Shown here: positions 19,843 through 32,063 of the stretch, piece by piece
Position numbering within the stretch: the first letter of the stretch is position 1
Layout: each line of letters starts with the position of its first letter
NCBI GenBank assembly: GCA_025766275.1
Contig: JAFKAC010000009.1
Location: 1,860,001-1,924,000, forward strand
Reading direction: 5' to 3'
Length of the DNA stretch: 64,000 nucleotides
Source of the DNA: Lactarius indigo
Taxonomy: Eukaryota; Basidiomycota; Agaricomycetes; Russulales; Russulaceae
Notes under the pieces: model-generated
What the model was told of the DNA's origin: nothing
What the model saw: the letters and a program-made list of their open reading frames with translations, nothing else
The model's database searches: none
Made by a program: the position numbers and the translations under genes

Positions 19843-20395
19843 TTCCTACCAACCTCCGTGGAGTGTTTTCGAGTAAAAACAGCGGAACCGAGCAGGTTTC
19901 CCTGCTCTCCGGTTTACTTCTAGTGATCGACCCCTATAGCCTCTATGCGCACGGTGGATGAGCGTATTCACCCGGATCTCATAACTTGGTACAGTCTATC
20001 GATTCACACTCGTTGCCGTCGTGGAGATGTGAAAGGACGTTTTCTACGTACGCTTTATTTCAGTATCTAGTCTTCTTCCTTCCCTTTGTAAAACAAGGTC
20101 CATGCCCCATAAATAATACGGAGACTCAGACAAATCGTGACATCGTAGTGTCGGCTGGGGATTGGTGATGGTACCTCTGTACTCGTCGTGCCACGGCGAT
20201 GTCTTGTGGCGTACCAAATGAAAGACGGCCGTGGAATAGATTTTTCAGGAGAAAGGTATATTGGTGAGGCGATTGAGGCTACAAGAGGTAGTTGGGTCGT
20301 GTTGTATGTACAATACGCGGTGAAGCCGTGCGATGTGGTTACTATTGAAGATGACAATCAGTTCGTCGTAAGTTCATGGTAAAGAAGGTGAAAAT
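19843..20395. other. Convergent intergenic region, no gene seen
   Basis: This is the 3' flank of the mitochondrial protein gene (plus) and the PP2A gene (minus). Nothing beyond likely untranslated sequence is visible. Confidence 0.45.
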
Positions 20396-21713
<1,318 letters not shown>

Positions 21714-21842
21714 GATAAGAGTAGCGTGCAAATATCAGTTTGAATCTAAGCACAAGAGCGGGCAGCGCGCTGCGGCATTCATCACCCGAGCGTCACGCTT
21801 TCCGTCACTGTCACGCATCCTCCTCATCAAGCACAAGCACAA
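21714..21842. promoter_or_regulatory. Bidirectional promoter between PP2A and CCT5
   Basis: Only 129 bp separate the two ATG codons on opposite strands, so both promoters must overlap. I see no obvious TATA box in either direction. Confidence 0.55.
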
Positions 21843-24005
21843 ATGGCTGAGCATCAGGCTGTCTACGCTACAGACGAGGTATTATCCTTTGTCACACACC
21901 ACCACAATGTCGTCTGATCTTTCTAGTACGGTCGTCCCTTTATCATTCTTAGGGAGCAGGGAAAGAAAACTCGCGCGCATGGTCTTGAGGCGATCAAGGT
22001 TAGCGCGCGTCATTTTCCATGCTACGCGTATCCGAACATTTCATAGTCCCACATCTTGGCCGCGCGAACAGTGGCTAACATCGTCCGCACGTCTCTTGGG
22101 CCAAGAGGTCAGTGCATCCCTGTTTACGCGCGAATAGCATTATTCATCCATCGCAGGCCTCGATAAGATCCTCATCTCACCAGATGGGGAGATCACCGTC
22201 ACGAACGACGGGGCAACGATCTTGAGTCAGATGGAGGTGGAACACCAAATAGCGAAGCTCCTCGTGCAGCTTTCACGAAGTCAGGACGACGAAGTTGGAG
22301 ATGGTACCACTGGCGTCGTCGGTAAGTCTTTGGTCGGCCATCAGGTTACGTTCTCCTAATGTTTCGTAGTTCTCGCCGGTGCACTCTTAGAGCAAAGCGA
22401 GGCGCTTATTGAACGCGGCATTCACCCCATCCGGATCGCAGACGGCTTCGATCGAGCATGCGCGATCGCAGTGAACAACCTTGACCGCATAGCAGACACG
22501 ATCGAGTATAGCAAGACCAACACAGAAAACCTACTAAAAACTGCCATGACCAGTCTCGGTAGCAAAATGTTTGACCTGGAACTTTGTTTATCGTGCACAG
22601 TATTGATGTCTGTCCCGTAGCGTATCCAAAGAACACAAACAATTCGCGCAAATCGCCGTTGACGCAGTATTGCAAGTCGCCGATCTGGAGCGCAAAGACG
22701 TTCTGTTTGACCTCATCAAGGTCGACGGCAAAGTCGGCGGATCCCTCGCGGACACACAGCTCATCAAGGGCGTGCTCATCGACAAGGACATGTCGCATCC
22801 ACAGATGCCGAGTAGGGTGGAAGACGCACGCATCGCCATCCTCACCTGTCCGTTCGAGCCTCCGCGACCCAAGACGAAGCATAAGCTCGACATCACGAGC
22901 GTCGAGGAGTTCAAAAAGCTCCAAAGTTACGAAAAGGAGAAGTTTTTGGACATGATCAAGCGCGTGCAGGATTCGGGCGCGAACTTGGTCATTTGTCAGT
23001 GGGGCTTTGATGACGAGGCGAACCACCTGTTGATGCAAAACGACCTCCCGGCCGTCAGATGGGTCGGCGGTCCTGAGATTGAGGCGAGTGGTCGTATTGA
23101 CGTTTCGACTGGCAACTAACCGTGATCCCCCAGCTGATTGCCATCGCCACCGAGGGTCGCATCGTCCCTCGATTCGAGGACTTGGCACCAGGGAAGCTCG
23201 GAAAGGCGGGAGTCGTCAGGGAAATTACGTTTGGAACCACGCGGGATAAGATGATAATCATCGAGGAGTGTGCTAACACTCGTGCCGTGACTATCTTTGT
23301 CCGTGGAAGCAATAAAATGGTGCACAGTATTTCCCTGCAATGTCGTTCTCGGGGTATTCATCACCACCATTATCACTCAGATCGTCGATGAGGCAAAACG
23401 TGCCTTGCACGATGCCATCTGCGCCGTTCGCAACCTCATCAAGGACAATCGTGTCGTGTATGGCGGTGGCGCCGCGGACGTCAGCTGCTCGCTGGCTATA
23501 CAAAAAGCTGCCGACGAAATCCCGTCAATCGAACAATATGCTATGCGCGCCTTTGCGTCTTCGCTGGACGCTATTCCGCTCGCTCTGGCAGAAAATAGTG
23601 GCCTGTCGCCGATCGAGACGCTTGCTGAGGTGAAGAGTCGTCAGGTGAAGGAGGACGATTCGACATTAGGTATCGACTGCAACGGACGAGGGAACAATGG
23701 TGAGAGCTTTCGCTAATTGATTGCATGGCGACAGAGCTTGATTACTTTTTTTTTTTTACAGATATGAAGAAGCAGTTCGTGTACGATCCACTGATCTCCA
23801 AACGACAACAATACCTTCTCGCGACACAGGTACGTGTCGATATCACGGTTTTTCTGGTCAGTTGGGTTTACTCCCTCGGATTTGTAGCTGGTCCGCGCAG
23901 TCTTAAAGATAGGTTTGTTCTTTTTACCTTTCCTTACCAGCCGTCGTCTCATCCATTCCTTATCTCCCCTCAGACGACGTTATCATCGCCGGGCAAGTAG
24001 AGTGA
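21843..24005 (+). CDS. CCT5: T-complex protein 1 subunit epsilon (CCT5)
   Basis: One of eight subunits of the cytosolic chaperonin TRiC/CCT, which folds actin and tubulin with ATP. About nine exons. Exon-by-exon reading gives [19 protein letters not shown], then [39 protein letters not shown], and the ATP motif [17 protein letters not shown]. Later it gives [45 protein letters not shown] and the C-terminal [18 protein letters not shown]. The sequence matches the epsilon subunit better than other CCT subunits ([20 protein letters not shown]). The start at 21843 ([12 protein letters not shown]) is the first ATG on the exon. The final stop is at 24003-24005 after a short last exon. Confidence 0.94.
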
Positions 24006-24775
24006 AGTTAGGTTGTATGATATATACAAAAGAAAAAGCAGTTATCCACACATATCCTCCAATGGGCGTGTTCCCGTCACTTTGGAGCGTGAACAGGGAA
24101 AGGCAGTTGACGATAGACCCCGAGCGTCATTACACGCGGTCACCATCCTTGGCACTACTTCAGGCGCGAGCGGCTTTTAATCTAGACACACGAACCATAC
24201 GGCCTTGCACCAAGTTTCGCCCCAAGAGACAGCTGACACGTCGATGTGCGGAACGCGACCGAGCCTCGCTCGTCCTGCTGACCATTGTTGTTGTTTTAAG
24301 AAGTTGCGAAAGGGGGGCATCCCATCTGAACACGGAATAGGTTTCACCCGACGTGTGCTTTGCGATTGTAGTGCGGGCCGAAGAACACCCCAAGGGCAGG
24401 GAGAAACAGCCTCATGTTCAACGCTCGCTCGAGCAGCTTTTTTTGAGTTATTCGAGTTCCCCATCCATCAGATTCTCCAAAGGCTTCATGTCGGCGCAAC
24501 GAATGTGAACATAGCCGAGCCCGAAACCCCTTCTCCGACCTGTGAACGGACCTCTTCTCGGTCTCACAAGGAGAGGGTCTGTCGGGCTAGGATAAGAAAC
24601 CAATTGCCTTCACTTTTTCGTTTAAAGTAGGGTCACTGAGTGGACGTGGCTGGCTCACGTGGCTGGATTCATCAAGGTACCTCATTTAAATCTGCACAAC
24701 TGTGGGACAGCGGAATGGTACTACAAAGGTATAAAGCTCGGTACTTCTGTCATGCGTTACTGGTTGGTTTGTCGC
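24006..24775. other. Convergent intergenic region, no gene seen
   Basis: It lies between the 3' ends of CCT5 (plus) and the prolyl iminopeptidase gene (minus). Open frames of up to about 140 codons exist but overlap one another on both strands and show no domain. Confidence 0.4.
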
Positions 24776-26612
24776 TCAGAGGTCTGCAAACTTGTCTGTG
24801 GCCTAAGAGATAATTAAGTTTCAGGAACACGGAAAATCCGGAGGCCTCACCTCGACCAGGAGCTTCGTGGTCCCCGGCTCACGAGAGGAGTGGCCCGCAT
24901 CTGGGACGATGTGTAGAGTGATCTCGGGCCACGCTTTCTTGAGCGCATAAGCCGTCGTCGCCTGTGGGAAGCAAGTCGTACCATAAATGTCGGGGACGCC
25001 CGACGTTCGTTTCTGAGACATACCGGGCATACAACGTCATACCGCCCTTGCACGGCTACTGTTGGGATATGGCGGCTGTGTGTGGTTCAGAGGTTCAGAC
25101 TCTTTCGGCAGGCGAGAGGGCTCCTTACATCTTATCGATCTCTTGTCGGTCGAGTAGTTGTCCCTCCCGCATGAAACCTTCATTTACGAAGTAATGATTC
25201 TCAATGCGGGCGAAGGCGCTAGAGAGTCCGGTGAGCAACACTATGACGCCAAAAGAGGCTGTAGGGAAGAAAAAAATGACGAACTTTGCCCAATCGTCCT
25301 CCTCTGCAGCAGCAACATGGGCAGGATCGATGTAAAGCTTCGAAGTCGACATCCTATACACCATGTCAATCAAAGTCCGCACGTCACCCAAGGGTGCAAG
25401 GGTTGTGCGTACTCCCACTTGGACCAGGCCCTAGCCGCTTTGAGCCGGGTTTCGTTGTCCGCAGAGTTCAATCGGGAATGGTAAGCCGAGATGAGGTCTC
25501 CTCGCTCAGACTCGGGGATCGGCGCCAAGTACTCCTGCCTAACTATAGTGTGAGGGAGAAGGGTATGATAGATTGGGCGGAGACTCACCAAGCTTCTGGG
25601 AACAGGTGTGATGCGCCCTCCTGATAGAACCACTTCAGTTCGCTAGAGATTCGGGCGAAGATGAGCGCGATGAAAGAGTGACTCTCTGAGCGCAGATGTG
25701 GTAGATACCCACCTCTTTCTCAGAGTGAATATGCCACTAAGAACAGCTCTCGGTCAGCGAAGACAAACAAAACAAAAAGGGGACTACACAGACCGTAGGA
25801 CTAGAGATTTAACACGCTCGGGGTGAGACTTGCAGCGGGACAAAATGTTAGGGCAGGATCGATCAGACCTCCGCGGGGGTAGTACTTACTTGCGCATAAG
25901 CCAGAGAAAGCGTCGAGCCCTGATATACAAAGATTAAAAACTTGTACGATTTGAAGAAAAACGCGGAGCTCTTCGTACCCAGGATCCTCCAAAGACGTGC
26001 CATTTCTCGATCTTGAGGTGTTCGCGAAGACGTTCAATGTCCTTGACCAGGTCCCAGGTCGTGTTTTCTTCGAGGTTCGCGCTCCTACAAAGCACACAAA
26101 AGGTTGGTGGAGGACTCAGAAGCTCGTGGCGGGTTAGGTCAAACGCACGGCGTGGACTTTCCGGCTCCACGCTGATCCAAGAAGATCACCTGCAAATGAG
26201 GGCATTTAGAGGAGAACGAGGGAGGGCAAAAGGGTGACAAGTCCTGACCTTGTACTTCTCGGGATTGAAGAACCCGCGATCTTTCTCGTCGCATCCTCCA
26301 CCGGGACCACCTCCGTGAGAGATCGAGTAAATACAGCCTCGGTCCGAATAAGCGATGGCGCCCAGATGATGTCTCACCGTGAAGGAAGATGACTATTCGA
26401 AAGAGAGATCATTGAAGTGAGCGAACGCGGGGGGACCAACAGCCAGCAGAAACGCACCTGGAGTCCCACTCTTTTTCCCGGAGACTTCGTAGCTGTCCTC
26501 CACGTCATAAGGGATAAAGTCCTGAAGCGTGGCACTGTACTGACTGCAGAGAATGTATGTTGGAAACCTTGAGTTTTCCCGTCTCGAAGGGAGCAGAGTA
26601 TGAGTAGACCAT
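24776..26612 (-). CDS. Prolyl iminopeptidase (alpha/beta hydrolase, peptidase S33)
   Basis: It removes N-terminal proline from peptides and is normally cytosolic. There are about ten short exons. The order is: GKLKVSNIHSLHYEVSGKKS, oxyanion-hole motif HGGPGGGCDEKDRGFFNPEK, VIFLDQRGAGKSTP, NTTWDLVKDIERLREHL, the nucleophile elbow GGSWGSTLSLAYAQ with catalytic Ser, HPERVKSLVLRGIFTLRKRE, the catalytic Asp in VVQGRYDVVCP-type context, and the catalytic His in PDAGHSSREPG. The last exon ends in VEATDKFADL at 24776, after a short intron. I chose MVYSYSAPFETG at 26612 as start. An in-frame ATG at 26759 would add 49 residues that are Arg/Ser-rich and could be a mitochondrial presequence. Confidence 0.9.
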
Positions 26613-26879
26613 CGTGGGTGGTAGTGTAGGCTGAGCGGTGAAGCTACGATAAGACCGAAGATTTGCCTGGCCAGTCCCACAGTACGAGCTGCTGATCCTG
26701 ATCCTACTGATCAATCTCGCGACAAGAGCCTGAGAGCCTCGACATCCCAAAAGGATCATGACTGCCTTATGCAGCAGCCACCGATGCCGTTATGTGTCGA
26801 CCATCCATTAAAATGAAACTAGTGTTCATCTCTACGCGTAACAATAAACATGCGTGAGGGTATCTCTAAGTCCGTGTCT

Positions 26880-28310
26880 CTAAACAGCAGTGGCCATGTT
26901 AACAACTTCTGGGTCTGCGTCTTGCGGCGCGTCGTCTGGGCCATCGCTGCCATCAGGAGAGTTGTCGGTCCCGTTTGCTAGTGGCTCGGACTCGACGGAC
27001 GAACCCGCTCCATTGGGTGGTTTATCTACCGCAGCCTCAGCCCTAGCCTCAGACTCAGCATCGGCGCTGGCATTGGCCACAGATGGCGAAATGTCGACGA
27101 CCTCTTCCGACTTGTAATCCCATTCATCACAACCAACGCACGCGCCAAGCTTCCGCCAGCGTGCCATCTGTTTCGCTTTGATCTCGACACACATCTGGAC
27201 GAACGGTTGCCAGTACTTCTCGTGGTCCCAGACAAAGTTGCGCGAGCCGCCCCAGCCACCGTCCTTGAAAAGCTCGTCGGGAGTGAACAAGCCATCTTCG
27301 ACGGGCTTGGGGTTGAATTTCATCTTGTTGCGCGTGATGGGGTCGATAAACGGGCTGATGATTTTGAAAAATGCGTGGATTATAAATGGGACGTTCAAGA
27401 TCAACGAAGCACCCAGGCGTTCGGGGTAGTGCGTTTGTAGGATATTCAAGACCTGATATCAAAGTCAGTACTGCTTAGACCTTCCCAGATGAATACCGAC
27501 CGATTTCGCTATCCCAAGAGACGGGTTCTTTGCCTTGTCAGCAAAATTGATCATCAACACAACAGACCTATAGGTGTTACACGTGAGTCAAACCAACAAG
27601 GGGATGAGAAGGTAAGCTCACTCGACACCCGGACCAGTGAGTTCCAACGCGCGTTCCAGCACCCAGAACGTATACTGTATCTGACGGTGGGACTCTTCGG
27701 TATTTTGACGGCTGGGAATCATGTACAACGCGGGCCTACGAAGCGTGTCATAACCAAACACAACTTCTTTCCCCGTTACCGCCTTTGCGCAACGCGTGTT
27801 AGCTAGTCGGGGGACGCGAAACGGTGAACCCTACCTCAGGCTCGACCAGGTCTGCCGAGAGGTCGTAAATGTCAAATTCGCGTCTCCACTTCAGCGTGCC
27901 CTCCAGCCTTTCAATGGCGGCCTTTGCAGAATTCCATTTGGTAGCGCGTAAATAGCTATATTTTTGGTCTGCTTTAGCCTGTGCAGGTCAAGAACGGATG
28001 GGTGCTCACCGCAACATGCAGTCATTAGACTTTTTTTAATAAAAATCCAGGGATGAGTTCGCGTATGTGATATCGAAAAACAACTTACGAGCCAAAACTT
28101 CTCCTCCTCTAAAAGCTCGCCGTTCTTGATGCCGGGTATCTTGTATGCCTCGCTCCGGAAGTGCTCCAGCACCTTTTTGTGCATCTCCGCTTGCGTGGCG
28201 GACAGCGCAGCCGGTGAAGGCTTCTCGTTTGGCGGTGGTGGTGGAGGGTACGCGGTATAATCTACGCTCGCGTTTCCATTTTCAGATCCGGGGACAGAGC
28301 TAGCTGCCAT
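26880..28310 (-). CDS. CRAL-TRIO (Sec14-like) lipid-transfer protein
   Basis: Several exons. The N-terminal part is Pro-rich, then EKFWLAKADQKYSYLRATKW, the CRAL-TRIO N-terminal helical domain. The lipid-binding domain follows with VLMINFADKAKNPSLGIAKS and LNILQTHYPERLGASLILNV, where PERL is the typical gate/ligand segment. The extension after it includes NKMKFNPKP and GGWGGSRNFVWDHEKYW. The tail is acidic and disordered, rich in Ala, Ser and Glu. The family moves phosphatidylinositol or related lipids between membranes. The ligand cannot be read from sequence. Introns interrupt the lipid-binding domain at several places; one near 28085 follows EEEKFWL. Confidence 0.85.
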
Positions 28311-28623
28311 GAGCGTTCAAGGTCGAGCGCGCGTGTTTTTTTGGGTACAGGGGCAAGTGGGAATAAGAAGTGAAAACGAAAACGAACGAACATGACGTTG
28401 TACGCGGGGTGTCAAAACAATCCATCCATTCAAGGCAACTGGCACTAGTACTGTATCCGGGTGTTTGTACAACTAATTTGTAGTCAGGGCAGGGAAATAC
28501 TGACGACGCAACGACAGTAAAATAGATTATAAAAAAAACGGACAAGGTATTAGCGGTAATGGAAATGAAAACAGAGCAAAAACGATTCGTAAGTGGTCAT
28601 GAGGTATATCATACATGGTTGGT
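28311..28623. other. Spacer between the CRAL-TRIO gene start and the SUN gene end
   Basis: The spacer is 313 bp between two minus-strand genes. It must hold the promoter of the CRAL-TRIO gene and the 3' flank of the SUN gene. I see no further gene. Confidence 0.45.
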
Positions 28624-31600
28624 TTATGCAGTCTCAGTGTCAGCTCCCAGTTTGTCCTCCATCTCGTCAAGCTTCTGTCCGTGCACGCGGAAGCGATAAA
28701 GACAAGTAAACTCCTTGCCCCAATTGCTCAACACCCGCAGCACGACAATGCCAAAGTCCAGCCCCAGGCCACGGATATCCTCGTCGACAGGGAACGTCTG
28801 CACAGCATTCGATGCGTCGACATCGTATTCGAACTGCGCAATGCGCAAGTATTTGCTCGAGTGAGGGAGGCTCACTGGCTGCGTCGGGACCTCCAGTCCA
28901 GCTTCGATCCGAGCAGCTTCCCAAGCAACCACCTTGTCAAGGTTCTGCACGCCCTCTACAAAACCCCAAACCTCCATCTTACGCGGCGCGGAGCGCATGT
29001 CCCAGGCGACGTCGCGTGCAACGTGGTCAACCGTAATCTCTTCAATACGGACCGGGAGGGCAAGCAGGACACCGAGCTGTCCCTGATCACCTACGAAAGG
29101 CCAACAGTGGCCATTATGCGTCTCGTAGTGTAACGCCGTGATGGGAGGTCGTCCAATGGCGTATCCGTTTCCGGTGATGGTCGCAATGGCCTGTTGCCAC
29201 AGACCCTGTGGTACAATTTCGAGTGTGTCGGAAGTGAGGCTAGGGATGATAGACGCGCCGCTCGAGCTCAGAGCAAAGTCCGGCTTTGCGATCGTATCTT
29301 TGGAGTAGCGCGATACCGCGGTGTCGACGAGGTGTCCAATGAGTTCGGTCACGTCTTGCCCATCTGACGCCTTGATCGTCAGCGCCTTCTTTCCAGACGA
29401 CGTGATCTTGTTCCACCACGCTGCACCAGCAACGGCGCCACCAGTCTTGACTGAAGTCTTCCCAAGTTCGAGAGCTTCGCGCACGCCGCCCTCCACGCTG
29501 CCAACGCGCTCTTCAAGGGCAGATAATTTTGCGCGCGTCTCTTCAACGCTCTTGGGATCAGTGTTGGGCTCGCGTCCAGATTGTTGGACCGTGGAGACGA
29601 TATTTCGGAGGTTATCAATTTCGTGACGCACGGCCTGCAGGCCCTGACTCGCTGTGGCACGATCTACGTTCCGGTCTTCCGAAGTACGGATACTCTCTTT
29701 CTGCAGGCGTGATTCCAAGGCACCAAGTCGACCAGAAACATCAGAGTGGCCACGCGCGTGGCTATCTATGCGTGCGCGAGATTGCTCGTTATCGAATGAA
29801 AGGCCAGCGAGTGCATTTTCCAGCGCTTGCAACCGGGTGGAAATCTCAGCAATGTTGGCTGCGGGTACCTCGGGGGCCTGATAGCGAGTTTCGTGTGATG
29901 GTAAGGGTGGGATATAGCTGGCAAGGTTAATTCTTCTAAGACCCAAGAAAGCGGTGTAAAGGACGGCTCCGACAACCAGCCATTTTAGTATCAGCGCAGG
30001 GTTCGAACGGCGTATCCAATGGGCAGGCTGGCTGAAAAGAGCATCGAAGGCCCCACGTAGCGCTTGGCCCACGATGTTCGTGATCACAGCAAGGGCTCGG
30101 AAAAGGAATATGAGTAAGCTAGCGGATACCCGGAGCACTAAGTTCACGATGCTCCCGAGGAAACCACCAGCAGAGAAAGTACGACGCGGACGTTGTACTC
30201 GAAGTGGCTCTGAGGCGAGCTTCTCAGATTCGTCATGTTCATCTATGGAGTCGAGGCCCTGCTCATGATTATCCAGAGCAGCGTCGGAGACGTGGGCGGC
30301 GTCTCCGAAAGACCTAGGTGGGGGTGGGATAGATGGGTCGCGAGGTGGGATAGATGGTCCGCGAGGTGGGATGGATAGAGCACGAGGTGGTGGGACGGAT
30401 GGAGCACGAGGTGGGACAGATGGATCGCGAGGAATTGAAGCCCGAGATGGAGGCCTTTGTAAATCCGGGGGCTGAGAGAGTCGCTGAGACGAATGAATAG
30501 AACGCTAAACGGTTGGAATCAGTGCCAAGAGTCCAGCAATCATTTCTATGGATCGGCGCACCTGAGGACTAACCCTACTATCACTACCGCTGTCCTCATC
30601 CTTTTCTTCGCCCTCTTCGCCTCCGCCATCTGCTTTGGCCCCTCTTTTCTTCCTCCGTCTCTTCTCTTGGCCGACGACGGGCAAGGTCGTCAAGGGCCCA
30701 GTCATGTTCTTCTTGGACCTTCTTCTCCTTCTTTTCCCGTCGTCAGAGACGTCATCGTCCGAGTCTTCCAAATCAGATTGTGACGGGCGATACGCCTTGT
30801 TGTCAACAGATATACGGCCGCGCTTGGGCAGAGCGGCAGTGTTTGTCTTGCGCCCCTTGGTCGAAGCGCTTTGGTTCTGAAATTCACGCTCTTCGGCCTC
30901 GTAGTCATACGACTCATTATTATGATGTCCGTTTTGGCTCGTTTCGGAGGGGCGCATATCGGGCTCAGTCGAGCGTTGGCGCAGGTAAAAGGCTGTACGT
31001 TTCGCAAGGTCGACGACAGACTCTAAGGGGGTCTTGGCGCGTTCCTGATGTCCTTGAGACGTTTCGCCCGCATCTTCCCCTTCGGAATCGGGAGCATATC
31101 TGAGTGATTGTTGCTTAGAAAGTTTGGCAACGGCAGCAGCCGAGCGGGAGGGGGGTGGCCCTTTACGGGGAGGGGGGTTGAGACGTCTAGTGCTGGTTGA
31201 CTGGGTTTCCTTCTCATACTCGACTGAGGTGCTCCGTGGGACAATAGTACGGGAGCTTGATGCCCAGGAATCGTTGGGGTTCAAAGCCATGGCGGCTTGG
31301 TGAATCGCGTTGGCGGCCTGAACAGAGGTGCCTTTGAGGGCCCACTTTGTCGGGTCGGGGTTGTCGTTGGTGACGTGGGGGCCGACGTTCGCCAGATTGG
31401 TGGGGATGGTGGTTGTCTGTTCGCGTTGTTTGAGGCGTGCGAAACGGGAAAGCGCAGAGTCGTCCTGGCTGTCGTCTGCAGGGAGATGTGAAGAGTGTTC
31501 GGATTTGCTGAAATCGTCACGCGACGACGAAGCTGCTGATAAGGATTTTGGAGGGGAACGTGTTCCGAGCGTGGGCGCACTAAAATTGTGACATCGGGGA

Positions 31601-31827
31601 CAGACAGGTGCGGAACGGGCGATGAGGACACGTGGTGATGGGAAACGTGGATTAGCGACTCACCCGTAAGCGTAAGAAGTGGGAATTGAGCGTTCGGTGG
31701 CTGAAGTGGCGGTGAGAGGGCGGGTTAAGAAGTGGGATTGTTGTAGAGCAGAGGAGTTGTGTTTATTAAGAAAAGTGTGGTGATCTAGACGTCTGCCTTG
31801 ACCGAGCGGTGTGCCCGAGAATGACAT
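28624..31827 (-). CDS. SUN-domain nuclear envelope protein (Sad1/UNC-84 family)
   Basis: SUN proteins sit in the inner nuclear membrane and bind KASH proteins to link chromatin with the cytoskeleton. Three exons are inferred: 31827-31664, 31579-30562 and 30504-28624. The first exon (MSFSGTPLGQGRRLDHHTFL) joins in frame to APTLGTRSPPKS. The N-terminal nucleoplasmic half is Ser/Lys-rich with a run of RRRRRSKK. Next is a Pro-rich block with repeats of the type PSIPPRDP/PSVPPRAP (about 30330-30430). Then come a hydrophobic segment ALILKWLVVGAVLYTAFLGL, a coiled coil, and the C-terminal SUN domain (LPVRIEEITVDHVARDVAWD, MEVWGFVEG, YLRIAQFEYD, CLYRFRVHG). The upstream exon was added because the frame before the ATG at 31290 is clearly coding. 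Confidence 0.88.
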
Positions 31828-32063
31828 GTACCGATGTGGGCGCTAGATTGATAAAATGAAACACGCGACTGAGGTGAGGGTGAGGGTGGGTGAGAGTGAG
31901 AGCGAGAGCAGAGGAATTATAACCGACCTCGCGTTCCTCGCGTGTTGCTTTGTTTGCCAATCTGCCACAACGCCACCACGTGACAGCTACTAGTATAATA
32001 CGCGCCAAAGATGTACAACTCCATACAGTACATATACACAATCAGTCAATAACAGTGTCATTC
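31828..32063. other. Spacer holding the SUN gene promoter
   Basis: About 236 bp between the SUN start and the end of the Hsp70-like gene, both on the minus strand. It is partly a GT/GA-rich simple sequence (about 31870-31910). Confidence 0.4.

Noticed and set aside
28615..29133. Plus-strand frame of about 170 codons opposite the SUN domain
   Set aside because: The minus strand encodes the conserved SUN domain at the same place; the plus frame shows no known motif.
30505..31290. Separate gene for the Ser/Lys-rich protein upstream of the SUN protein
   Set aside because: It joins the SUN exon through a 57-nt GT-AG intron, and a further upstream exon joins at 31579, so it is the N-terminus of one gene.
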